Positions 25,065 through 33,903 of a stretch of DNA of 64,000 nt are shown here, in pieces (within the stretch, counting starts at the first letter, position 1; every line of letters starts with the position of its first letter). The stretch is from CAYILR01 sp964364175. GTDB taxonomy: Bacteria; Bdellovibrionota; UBA1018. The stretch spans positions 1 through 64,000 of the forward strand of contig CAYILR010000013.1 in NCBI GenBank assembly GCA_964364175.1, read 5' to 3'. Position numbers and translations under genes: made by a program. Under the pieces are notes generated by a model. That model had not been told where the DNA came from and ran no database searches. It saw nothing but the letters and a program-made list of their open reading frames with translations.

Positions 25065-26351
25065 ATGAAGCGATTCCTTCGTCTTCCTCTCAATTTTGTT
25101 TTTTTTACCAGTGGTCTAGCTCTCGTAGGGCTTGCCGGATCGCTTGTGGTTGCGGCAGGCCCCACTCAACTCGACTTTGAGGATATACCGAAGCTGATTC
25201 GAGAGAAGAACGGAAACGTCGAGGGAGCGCGTCTCAGTGTAGAATCGCAGGAGAAGAGAACCGGCTACTTATTTCGCTCTTATTTGCCGACTCTGAGGGC
25301 TGAAGTGGGAAGAGAGACGTTTCGCTCCAATCCGCTAGGAGTGAAGAGTCAGCCTTTTGGGGGCGTTGAGACAAGAATCAATCTTTTTCGGGGTGGACGG
25401 GATGCCATTGAGGAGGCGATTCGCAACGGACGGGTTCAGGTCTCTTACGCTGAAAAGCAACAGACGTTCTTTGAAGAGCTCATCCGTGCCCGGAAAGCAT
25501 ATTGGATCACGGTCTATCAAAAAGAAGTACTTCAGATCCTTCGGGAGGCTCTTGATCTCAACACCAAGAATCGGAGCGCGGCTGAAAAGCGGATTCGTTC
25601 GGGCATTGCTACTGAAACGGATCGTATCGAGTTTGAGATCAATCGCGTTCAGCTTGAGCAGGATGCGGCGCGGGTGGAACTGGGTCTTGCAAATGCTGAG
25701 CGGGATTTGAGCGCCATTCTGGGTATGTCGCCCGATACGCGGTTTGAAACGTTATCTCAGGCTCCTCATGAGCATTTTGACGACTTGCTCGCCCTTCAGA
25801 CTGATTTCAATGCGCACCGAGACGTGGTTCAATTTCGGGCGAGTGGAGCGATATTTGAACAGCAAAAGCGCCAGCTCAATCGCTGGTGGACGCCATCGGT
25901 GGATATTTTTGGCGGATATTTCTTGTTTACCCAAAGAGAGCGCGATCCAGGGCTTCTCGCAGATCGCTTCGAGACTGTCGGTGGAGTGAGACTGACTCTC
26001 GAACTTTTTGATGGTCTACAATCCAGAGTGGACGGGAGTGCCTCGCAGTTACAAGCCGACGCTCTGGATAGCCGAGCAAGCCAGCGTCGATTGGAACTTG
26101 AAGCGAGTCTTCAGTCGGCAAAAGCAGAACTGAAACTGAACCATGATCTCATTCATGCCGGCGAGAAAAACCTTGAGCTTGGGAAAGACTACTTCACGCG
26201 AAGCCTGGGTGAATACGCCCGCGGACTGAAGAACTCCCCGGACGTTCTGGGTGCAACCCAGAAGTATGTTGAGTATAAAAGGCGGTATGCGGAACTCAGG
26301 CGAGACTATCACCTGGCCCACGCTGAGCTGCTTGCAGTGATCGGAAAGTAG
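25065..26351 (+). CDS. TolC-family outer-membrane efflux channel
   Basis: A 428-residue protein with a signal peptide (FFTSGLALVGLAGSLVVAA). The two long helical repeats are visible as coiled-coil segments (SAEKRIRSGIATETDRIEFEINRVQLEQD and RSLGEYARGLKNSPDVLGATQKYVEYKRRY), with SGxA-T-x-D motifs typical of TolC/CusC proteins. It is the outer channel for the pump at 21526. Followed by a strong hairpin. Confidence 0.9.
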   Translation: MKRFLRLPLNFVFFTSGLALVGLAGSLVVAAGPTQLDFEDIPKLIREKNGNVEGARLSVESQEKRTGYLFRSYLPTLRAEVGRETFRSNPLGVKSQPFGGVETRINLFRGGRDAIEEAIRNGRVQVSYAEKQQTFFEELIRARKAYWITVYQKEVLQILREALDLNTKNRSAAEKRIRSGIATETDRIEFEINRVQLEQDAARVELGLANAERDLSAILGMSPDTRFETLSQAPHEHFDDLLALQTDFNAHRDVVQFRASGAIFEQQKRQLNRWWTPSVDIFGGYFLFTQRERDPGLLADRFETVGGVRLTLELFDGLQSRVDGSASQLQADALDSRASQRRLELEASLQSAKAELKLNHDLIHAGEKNLELGKDYFTRSLGEYARGLKNSPDVLGATQKYVEYKRRYAELRRDYHLAHAELLAVIGK

Positions 26352-26399
26352 GAGAGTGAGCAGAGGCCAGCCCAAAATCAGGCCCTCTCTGCTCACTCC
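26351..26399. terminator. bidirectional terminator hairpin
   Basis: AGTGAGCAGAG and CTCTGCTCACT pair perfectly, extended by GGAG/CTCC and GGCC/GGCC, around a 12-nt loop. It sits in the 54-bp gap between two convergent genes and probably terminates both. Confidence 0.75.
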
Positions 26400-26405
26400 T
26401 AGCTT

Positions 26406-26876
26406 CTATTTAATCGTGATTTGCCGGACGGAACCTCCCGCTGTTTTAAGCAGGTTGACCGACAAAACCCCGTTATCATAACGGGCCTCCACTTTTTCGG
26501 GATCCACGGTTTGAGGAAGTGTGAATGACCTCATGAATGAGCCGTAGTACAGCTCGGAAAAGTGGCTTTTCTTGTCTTTGTCTTCCTCCTTTCTTTCTTC
26601 TTTTCGTTCACCAGAGACCGTCAGTTGATTTTCGTGTAGATCAATTTTGATCTGATCTTTACTCATTCCTGGCAGATCGAATTTCAATTGATAACCCGAC
26701 TTGTTCTCTGTGATTTCGCACGAAGGACTCGTCGTGTAGTTTGCGACCGCCCCCGGCTTAGCAGCCGTTCGCCAACCCGCCCAATCATCAAAAAGGCGAT
26801 CAATGGTGCGTTGAAACTGTCCAATATCCCTCGATGGACTCAACATGTTTCCTCTCCAAAAATCTAAGTTGCTCAT
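26406..26876 (-). CDS. Hsp20/alpha-crystallin family small heat-shock protein
   Basis: A 156-residue protein. ATG 26876 is chosen because GGAGG lies 8 nt upstream; an ATG two codons earlier is in frame. The alpha-crystallin domain runs from about 50 to 150, with ITENKSGYQLKFDLPGMSKDQIKI and the C-terminal signature YDNGVLSVNLLK. Acts as an ATP-independent holdase for unfolding proteins. The charged insert KEERKEEDKDKK in the central loop is normal. Driven from a sigma-54-type promoter at 26932-26947. Confidence 0.93.
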   Translation of the reverse strand: MSNLDFWRGNMLSPSRDIGQFQRTIDRLFDDWAGWRTAAKPGAVANYTTSPSCEITENKSGYQLKFDLPGMSKDQIKIDLHENQLTVSGERKEERKEEDKDKKSHFSELYYGSFMRSFTLPQTVDPEKVEARYDNGVLSVNLLKTAGGSVRQITIK

Positions 26877-26931
26877 AATCATTTCCTCCTCTGATTTTCT
26901 AATGGTTCTGAACCAGTCTGACCTGGTAAAG

Positions 26932-26947
26932 AGCAAGTCTGATGCCA
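26932..26947 (-). promoter_or_regulatory. sigma-54 (-24/-12) promoter of the Hsp20 gene
   Basis: Read on the minus strand, TGGCATCAGACTTGCT has TGGCA and TTGCT with GG and GC exactly 10 nt apart, as in the sigma-54 consensus. The predicted start lies about 45 nt before the ATG at 26876. Confidence 0.7.
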
Positions 26948-27130
26948 AGCTGTTTCCAGATTAAAATGGCTATTATGCTGTGATATGAAAAAAGAGCGAC
27001 ATTCTGCCCTCAATGAAGTGAGCGGATGCGACAAAATGGCTCAATGGCTGAAAAGTATTCTTTGAAGAAATCTCCCTGTAATTATTACCCTAATGTCTTA
27101 TATAAATAAAACAAGTGTGCTACACGGCGC

Positions 27131-28288
27131 GTGATGAAATCAAGTGTGTGGTATTCATTTAGGCTGGTTCTTGCCGTCGTTTTCGGCCTGGGCACATTGC
27201 TCTCGCAAGCCTGTGCATCCTTAGGTTGCGAAAAATTTCTCATTCCTGCAGATACGATTATTCAGAAGCGAACTCTGGATCAGATTCAGGAGCTGCGGGT
27301 GGGGACCTACAACGTCGAAAATTTCTTTTTGTATCAAGGCCGTCATGAATATACCCAGGACGGTTCATTGGTGCGCGTCACTGGCCCTTCTCCGAAGCCC
27401 GATCACAAGGTTTTAGGGGTAGCGCAAGCATTGCTCGATTTGGATTTGGATATTGTTGTTTTGCAAGAAGTCGAAAGCATCGAAGGCTCAGATGAGCTGA
27501 TTTCTAAATACCTGGGTGGGCAATACATCCCGATTCTGGTGAAGGGGAATGACCATAAGAGGGATATCAACATCGGTTTTCTCGTGAAAAAGGACTTGCC
27601 GTTCACCATCGAAAATCACAGTTTTCGGGCAGAAATCGGGATCGATCCTTTGCGCCCGGAGAGAAAAGATTTTCGAGTATTTTCTAGAGATCTGCCTGTT
27701 CTGGTATTTCGGCAAGCAGGAGCCGCTCGGGATGCCCCTCCCTGGTTCATTGTCATCGGTGGGCACTATAAGTCCAAACGACCGATCAAAGGTCAGGATG
27801 GGCGCGTCTCGGATCGTGAGTCCAGTGTGATGCGGACGGTACAGTTTGAGAAAACAGCTGAAATCGTCGAGCGATATCGCGATGAGTACGGGAGTGACTT
27901 GCCGATTATTTTAGCAGGCGATTTTAACGGAGATGTGAACAGGGACCCCGAGATTCTGCCCTCCATTCAAAAGGCAGGGCTTGCAAACTCATTCGATCTC
28001 TTGCCACAGCCGCTTTCGGAGCTGGATCGAATGACTCATATTTTTTTCCCTGGTCGGGGTGAGACGCCCCAGCGACATCAGATGGATGCGATTTTTGTTT
28101 CGAAGGAGCTTCAGGGAGATGTCGCCGATGCGGGTGTCTATCGTTACAAGAAGCAGTCTGGCAAGCCGGTCCCATTGCCTGAGAACAAGCACCAGCGTGA
28201 TCGGAATCCATCGGATCATTGGCCGGCCTGGGCTACGATTAAAATGGATGCGATCCGAGCACGAATTAATCAATTTTTAACACAATAA
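27131..28288 (+). CDS. secreted endonuclease/exonuclease/phosphatase-family protein
   Basis: A 385-residue protein from GTG 27131 or ATG 27134. A signal peptide (LVLAVVFGLGTLLSQACA) precedes a DNase I-like fold with the family blocks RVGTYNVENFF, DIVVLQEVES, VIGGHYKSKR, ILAGDFNGDV, MDAIFVS and the final NPSDHWPAW. The Asn/Glu/Asp/His catalytic set is complete, so an active metal-dependent phosphoesterase or nuclease outside the cytoplasm is expected. The substrate is unknown. Confidence 0.88.
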   Translation: MMKSSVWYSFRLVLAVVFGLGTLLSQACASLGCEKFLIPADTIIQKRTLDQIQELRVGTYNVENFFLYQGRHEYTQDGSLVRVTGPSPKPDHKVLGVAQALLDLDLDIVVLQEVESIEGSDELISKYLGGQYIPILVKGNDHKRDINIGFLVKKDLPFTIENHSFRAEIGIDPLRPERKDFRVFSRDLPVLVFRQAGAARDAPPWFIVIGGHYKSKRPIKGQDGRVSDRESSVMRTVQFEKTAEIVERYRDEYGSDLPIILAGDFNGDVNRDPEILPSIQKAGLANSFDLLPQPLSELDRMTHIFFPGRGETPQRHQMDAIFVSKELQGDVADAGVYRYKKQSGKPVPLPENKHQRDRNPSDHWPAWATIKMDAIRARINQFLTQ

Positions 28289-28330
28289 ATAAATTACATT
28301 TTATATATTTATGTATTATACATTCGGCCC

Positions 28331-29482
28331 ATGCTTCAATTTTTAATTCCAGGCATCCGTTCCCTGTGGAATAAGCCTAAAAATCAGATTCCTGCACTCG
28401 ATGGGCTCAGGTCGTTGGCGATCTTATTGGTGATTGGCACCCATTCTACTGCTGCTTTCACCGGGATGGGCGGGACCCCCAGCTTTTTGAGCCAGTTCCG
28501 CCTGCTCACGGGTGGATGGGTAGGGGTTGATTTATTCTTTATTTTAAGTGGATTTTTTATTGGCAAACAGCTCTGGCAGGAGGTTGCCCACTCAGGCACG
28601 GTGAATTTCAAGCAGTTCATCTTGCGCCGGGGACTCAGGATTTGGCCACTCTATTTTGCTGTTCTTTTTATTACGGTTGGATTTTTTTTGGTCATGGGGA
28701 AGGATTCCCGCCCGCTTTGGCCGGAACTATTCTTCCTTTCCAACTATTTTGGCGTTCACTACATCGGAGGGAGCTGGTCCCTAGCTACCGAGGAGCAGTT
28801 TTATATCGCAATTCCATTGATTTTGCTGGGTCTGAGCCGTCTCACGGGTTCGCTGCGGGTCATGCGCTGGGTGATGATCGGGGTTTTGGCAGGATTGCCG
28901 TTGATCCGTGCGCTGGTTGTAGCTCGGCTGGGGGCTGTTGATTGGTCGGATGTGCATCGGGTGATTTCAACTCTGTATGAGCCGATTCACACTCACAGCG
29001 ATCCTTTGATTTTCGGCATGATCCTTTCAAATATTATGACTGATTCCAAGGCTCGTGAATGGTATTCTCGCAACCCCTCTTGGGCGATTTTCATCGGGCT
29101 GTCTGTTTTCGGGGTTATTTTGCGAAAACTGAATTTGCTGGTTTTTGAATACACATTCCTGGCGTTGATGTTTGGTGGATTGGCTTGGTATTCACTCCAG
29201 GCGACAGCTCAGAATCTGCTGGTGAAAGTCATGTCTTGGAGAGGGTTCTATCTGATTTCCAAGCTCTCTTTTGGAATGTATTTGATGCATCAATATGCCA
29301 TGGATTTCATCGGTGAGCAGACCTTGGCTCTTTTGCCCGGAACTCACCCAGCGTTGCAATTTGCGGTCTTTAGCTTGGCTAATTTGGCAGTCGCCATGGG
29401 TTCTGCTGCCCTTGGATTTGTGGTGGTCGAACATCCGTTTCTGAGACTTCGCGGCAGGCTGGGTTTCGGGGCTGTTCATTGA
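28331..29482 (+). CDS. acyltransferase family 3 (OafA/YrhL type)
   Basis: A 383-residue protein with about ten membrane helices. IPALDGLRSLAILLVIGTHS contains the catalytic His of the family, and GVDLFFILSGFFIGKQLW and GGSWSLATEEQFY are the next conserved blocks. These enzymes transfer acetyl or other acyl groups onto surface sugars or lipids. Shares 41 bp spacing with the EEP-family gene upstream and may be cotranscribed with the TolC gene that follows 47 bp later. Confidence 0.9.
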   Translation: MLQFLIPGIRSLWNKPKNQIPALDGLRSLAILLVIGTHSTAAFTGMGGTPSFLSQFRLLTGGWVGVDLFFILSGFFIGKQLWQEVAHSGTVNFKQFILRRGLRIWPLYFAVLFITVGFFLVMGKDSRPLWPELFFLSNYFGVHYIGGSWSLATEEQFYIAIPLILLGLSRLTGSLRVMRWVMIGVLAGLPLIRALVVARLGAVDWSDVHRVISTLYEPIHTHSDPLIFGMILSNIMTDSKAREWYSRNPSWAIFIGLSVFGVILRKLNLLVFEYTFLALMFGGLAWYSLQATAQNLLVKVMSWRGFYLISKLSFGMYLMHQYAMDFIGEQTLALLPGTHPALQFAVFSLANLAVAMGSAALGFVVVEHPFLRLRGRLGFGAVH

Positions 29483-29529
29483 TTCATTCGCTTTGACTTT
29501 CGGCACCAGTATTGCAACCATCCTGACCT

Positions 29530-30753
29530 GTGAACGTACTGCTGATCCCATTTTGGATTTTAGCTCTTTCAACGAGTGGCTTCGCCGCCACACAAGTATT
29601 TTCTCTCGCAGAACTCCAGAAGCGCGCACTAGAAAATTCAAATTTAATCCGCTCCAAGCTGGCCCATGTTCAGGCAGAAGAGGCTTTGGCTCAGCAAAGC
29701 GGAGTGTACAGTAATCCAAGTTTGAATATTCAGGGTGGAACGATGAAGAGCGGTGGCAGCTCGGGTCCTCTTCTGGATGTGACGCTGGGGCAAACCATCC
29801 CATTTCCTGGGAAAAAAAGCCTCATGGAGCGCATCAATGAGTTGAAAACACATATTGCGGATTCTGATCACCAGCAGACGCGGCTGCTGGTTCAACATGC
29901 TGTGACACTTTCAGCACTCCGGCTGGCGGTACTGCGGGAGCTTTCCAAGCACAGCTTGGAAAGACAGTCGCGCTTCAAGTTGATTTTGGGCTATCTGAAA
30001 AGCCACCCGCAGGCTTCCCCTTCTCAAAAAATCGAATCGGGGTTGATTGAGAATCAAATCCGGATTTTAGAAAAGGGAATTTTGGAGCTGAATCAGGATC
30101 GCTTGATTGCGATGAGTGAATTGGGTTTTTTCGTCCAGATGGAGACCCCTCCCGAGGTTCAGTTTGAATGGATATCCCGAGCGCGACTTCCTGTGAAATC
30201 CGAACTTGAGAAACAGATTTTTGGTGCGAGCTATCTCTGGAAAAAGAAAGAAAAAGAGGTGGAAGCCGCAGCGGTCGAGCTCAAGCTGGCCAAGCTGTCC
30301 TATCTGCCTGATTTTGGATTGGCAGTGAATTACCGACAGGAACGCGTGTTGCCACCCAATCATTTTTATTCGGGTGGGTTGACCGTATCGATTCCATTGT
30401 GGGATCACGGACAGCACGTGGTCCCTGCGGCTCAGGCTAAACTAGTGTCAGAGGAGAGCGCGCAAAGTTTTGCCCGCTCACAACTTTCTCAAGAGTTAGA
30501 GGAAGCCTGGATTCGAGTCAACAGCACGCAGCAGGTTTTGGAGTTGTTTCCTCTGAAACTCGTGCTGGATTCGGAGAAAAAATTTGAGCAGGCTGAGACT
30601 GAGTTCAAGCGAGGCCGGATCGGTACCGCTGTATTCCTTCAAACCGATGCACAAATTCATGAAACTCTGGACACGATTTATCAAACCCAAATACAGCTGG
30701 TTCAAAACCTGAGTCGTCTTTTGCTCCTGGCAAGTCGACCGCTGGAGTGGTGA
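29530..30753 (+). CDS. TolC/CusC-family outer-membrane channel
   Basis: A 407-residue protein from GTG 29530 with signal peptide LIPFWILALSTSGFAA. Typical features are FSLAELQKRALENSNLIRS, PSLNIQGGT, the IPFPGKK motif and YLPDFGLAVNYR near the second repeat. It is the outer channel of the pump that starts 15 nt after its stop. No adaptor gene lies between them. Confidence 0.88.
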   Translation: MNVLLIPFWILALSTSGFAATQVFSLAELQKRALENSNLIRSKLAHVQAEEALAQQSGVYSNPSLNIQGGTMKSGGSSGPLLDVTLGQTIPFPGKKSLMERINELKTHIADSDHQQTRLLVQHAVTLSALRLAVLRELSKHSLERQSRFKLILGYLKSHPQASPSQKIESGLIENQIRILEKGILELNQDRLIAMSELGFFVQMETPPEVQFEWISRARLPVKSELEKQIFGASYLWKKKEKEVEAAAVELKLAKLSYLPDFGLAVNYRQERVLPPNHFYSGGLTVSIPLWDHGQHVVPAAQAKLVSEESAQSFARSQLSQELEEAWIRVNSTQQVLELFPLKLVLDSEKKFEQAETEFKRGRIGTAVFLQTDAQIHETLDTIYQTQIQLVQNLSRLLLLASRPLEW

Positions 30754-30768
30754 GAAAGGAAGTCCTCG

Positions 30769-33700
30769 ATGTTGACTCGACTGGTTGAAATCGCACTCAA
30801 TAATCGCTACTGGATTTTGGGGATCACCTGGATGAGTGTCTTCGCGGGCGTTCAGGGCGTCATGAATCTCCCGATCGATGCGGTGCCAGACATCACGAAT
30901 ATTCAAGTGGTGGTGAATACGAAAACAGGAGCTCTGGATCCCGAAGGGATCGAGATTCTGGTCACTCGACCTGTGGAAATTGAAATGGCGGGAATTCCTG
31001 GATTGGAAGAAGTCCGCTCGATTTCGAAGTACGGACTTTCACAAGTGACTCTCGTTTTTTCGGATCAGACGGATGTCTATTGGGCGCGTCAGCAGGTGAT
31101 GGAGCGCCTGCAAAATGTTCGCAAGGATTTGCCCCAACGAGTTTCGCCTGAACTCGCACCCATCACCACTGGATTGGGTGAGGTTTTCATGTATTCGCTC
31201 GAGGCGATTCCAGGATCGACGATGGCAAAGCGACCCGAAGTGGAGCGTTTGACTGAGCTTCGGAGCATTCAGGATTTCCTGGTGAAGCCGCTGTTGAAAC
31301 GCATGGAAGGAGTTGCGGACATTGATTCGAATGGCGGGTACCAAAAAGAAATTCACGTCAATTTTTTTCCGGATCGCCTGGATCGAATGGGGTTGACGAC
31401 TGAGCAGCTTGTAAAAAGACTCGAGAGTGTCGGTGAAAATTATGGGGGTGGATATATTCAGCAAAAAGGCGAACAGGTCATTGTGAGGACTGTTCCAGGA
31501 ATTTCTCAGTTGAAGGATATGGAAGAAATTTCTTTGGGCCTCGATGTCCGGGGACGCCCAATTCGTCTTAAGGAAGTGGCTCAAGTCCGCGAGGATCATG
31601 CGTTGAGAGTAGGGGCTGCAACACGCAACGGGCAAGAGACTGTCTTGGGGACTGTGTTGATGAGAGTGGGCGCCAACAGTCGAGAGGTGGCTCATCTAGC
31701 TGAAAAAACGATTGCGGAGTTGCACTTGCCGGAAGGAGTTCGAATTGTGCCTCTCTATTCCAGAAGTTTTTTGGTGGATGCGACGATTTCTACAGTGATG
31801 CGGAGCTTGATTGAAGGGGCAGTGTTGGTCATCGCGGTTCTTTTTCTTTTGCTCGGGAATTTTCGCGCGTCCGTGATGGTTGCTTTGGCAATTCCGATTT
31901 CGATGCTGGTTGCTGGCCGAGGGATGTTGAGCTTGGGAATTTCTGGAAACCTGATGAGCCTAGGAGCAATTGATTTCGGATTGCTAGTCGATGGCTCGGT
32001 TGTGCTGATTGAGAACATTCTCAGCCGGATGCAGCGAGAGGGTGGTACGGCTACTTCGGAGCAAAAAAGAAAATATGTTTTAGAGGGAGCTTCCGAGGTG
32101 ATTCGCCCTGTGGTTTTTGGGCTTTTCATGATCATGGTGGTGTACCTACCGATTTTGACTCTTCAAGGAATTGAAGGGAAAATGTTTCGTCCAATGGCGG
32201 CCACTGTATTGATGGCATTGGCGGCATCGCTTTTGGCGGCCGTGTTCGTGATGCCGGTGCTAGCGGATATTTTTCTGCCCATGCAAAAACAGGGTGAACA
32301 TGAGACCTGGTTTTTTCGCATCATGAAAAAAATCTACGTCCCTGTTCTGCGATATTGTTTGAATCGGCCAAAAATAATTTTATTTCCTGCTCTGGTGATT
32401 TTTTTGGGCGGAGTGGCTCTGGCGACCCGTTTGGGTTCGGATTTTATCCCTCAATTGGACGAAGGGGATTTGGTCGTAGGTCTGACCCGTTCGTCACGAA
32501 TTGGAATTAATGCGTCGGTGGATGGGCAAAAAGCGGCTGAACTTGCAATTGCCCAGCACCCCGAAGTGGAGACGGTTTTCTCTCGGTTAGGGACTCCTGA
32601 ATCCGCAACTGATCCGATGGGGGTTCACATTGCGGATACTTTTGTGATCCTCAAAAAGGATCGCAGCACATGGAAAGAACCTTCTAAAAATGCGCTATTT
32701 GAGACCATTCGCGAGGAGTTGATAAAAATAGATCCAACGCAGGAAGTTTCGGATACGCAGCCGATTCAAATGAGGTTCAACGAGATTTTGGAGGGGAGTC
32801 GGGCTGATGTCACTCTCCGTATTTTTGGGCCTGAATTGCCGGTTCTGCTCCGGCTGATTGAATCCAGCCACAAGACGATGAGTGAGATGACTGGGGTAGA
32901 CTCTGTGAACTTCGACCCTCTGACGGCGCTCAAAACCAGCCCCATTCTAGATCTGATCCCTCGATATGATGAACAAGCAAAGTATGGAATTACACTTTCT
33001 GACTTGAATCAGATTTTTGAGCTGTCCATGAGTGGACGCGTGGTGGGGAGTTATATCGAAGCCAATCGAAGGCTACCTGTGGTCGTTCACCTGGATGAGT
33101 CTTTGCGGGAACAAAGAAGAGCAATCGAGCAAATTCCGATTGGGTTGCCAAACGGCGGGACGATTCCTCTCTCTCGGCTGGCAAAGCTGGATATCCGGGA
33201 CCGTGTGACCACAATCGCACGATCTTGGGGTGAGAGATATGCTGCCATCTCGATCAATCTCAAGGACCGCGACATCGCATCTTTCGTGAAAGAAGCTCAG
33301 GCAAAAGTCACAAGCGCGATTCAGCTTCCAAAAGGATATCGATTTTATTGGGGAGGGCAGTTCAAAAATCTGGATCGAGCCAAGACGCGCCTGGTGATTA
33401 TTGTCCCGTTGACTCTTTTTGCAGTTTTTTTGGTGCTTTTGCGAAGCTTCGGGAACCTGACGCAAACTTTGCTTGTGTTTTCTTGCATCCCATTTGCGAC
33501 AGTGGGTGGGATCTATTCCTTGTATTTAAGAAATATTCATTTTAGCGTATCAGCCGCTGTCGGATTCATTGCTTTGATTGGAATTGCGCTGCTGAACGCG
33601 CTGGTTTTGATGACAGTTCTGAATGAGAAACGGGCTCATTCGAGCTCCGCTCAATCCATCAAGGAACTCGCATTAGAGGCGACAGTTTCACGTTTACGGC

Positions 33701-33903
33701 CTGTCGTCATGACTGCATTAGTGGCGAGTTTGGGATTCCTACCTATGGCTTTGAATACGGGCCTGGGTAGCGAAGTTCAAAAGCCATTGGCCACGGTCGT
33801 GATTGGTGGTTTGATGACTGCCACCCTCTTGACCTTGCTATTGCTCCCTTCGTTATTTTGTTACACTCAGGAATTTTTGGGCCGCAATCGGGAGATGAAA
33901 TGA
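30769..33903 (+). CDS. heavy-metal efflux RND pump (CzcA type)
   Basis: A 1044-residue RND transporter. The TM4 signature AIDFGLLVDGSVVLIEN matches the DFGxxxDGxxxxxEN motif of Co/Zn/Cd- and Ni-type HME pumps, unlike the first pump in this window. The N-terminus (NNRYWILGITW, NLPIDAVPDITNIQV) and the periplasmic SKYGLSQVTLVF block fit the family. Its 3' 51 bp overlap the convergent glycosyltransferase gene. Substrate divalent cations are inferred. Confidence 0.93.
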   Translation: MLTRLVEIALNNRYWILGITWMSVFAGVQGVMNLPIDAVPDITNIQVVVNTKTGALDPEGIEILVTRPVEIEMAGIPGLEEVRSISKYGLSQVTLVFSDQTDVYWARQQVMERLQNVRKDLPQRVSPELAPITTGLGEVFMYSLEAIPGSTMAKRPEVERLTELRSIQDFLVKPLLKRMEGVADIDSNGGYQKEIHVNFFPDRLDRMGLTTEQLVKRLESVGENYGGGYIQQKGEQVIVRTVPGISQLKDMEEISLGLDVRGRPIRLKEVAQVREDHALRVGAATRNGQETVLGTVLMRVGANSREVAHLAEKTIAELHLPEGVRIVPLYSRSFLVDATISTVMRSLIEGAVLVIAVLFLLLGNFRASVMVALAIPISMLVAGRGMLSLGISGNLMSLGAIDFGLLVDGSVVLIENILSRMQREGGTATSEQKRKYVLEGASEVIRPVVFGLFMIMVVYLPILTLQGIEGKMFRPMAATVLMALAASLLAAVFVMPVLADIFLPMQKQGEHETWFFRIMKKIYVPVLRYCLNRPKIILFPALVIFLGGVALATRLGSDFIPQLDEGDLVVGLTRSSRIGINASVDGQKAAELAIAQHPEVETVFSRLGTPESATDPMGVHIADTFVILKKDRSTWKEPSKNALFETIREELIKIDPTQEVSDTQPIQMRFNEILEGSRADVTLRIFGPELPVLLRLIESSHKTMSEMTGVDSVNFDPLTALKTSPILDLIPRYDEQAKYGITLSDLNQIFELSMSGRVVGSYIEANRRLPVVVHLDESLREQRRAIEQIPIGLPNGGTIPLSRLAKLDIRDRVTTIARSWGERYAAISINLKDRDIASFVKEAQAKVTSAIQLPKGYRFYWGGQFKNLDRAKTRLVIIVPLTLFAVFLVLLRSFGNLTQTLLVFSCIPFATVGGIYSLYLRNIHFSVSAAVGFIALIGIALLNALVLMTVLNEKRAHSSSAQSIKELALEATVSRLRPVVMTALVASLGFLPMALNTGLGSEVQKPLATVVIGGLMTATLLTLLLLPSLFCYTQEFLGRNREMK

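Noticed and set aside
26985..27065. 26-codon frame between Hsp20 and the EEP-family gene
   Set aside because: No Shine-Dalgarno, no recognisable sequence and no overlap with neighbours; not enough support to call a gene.
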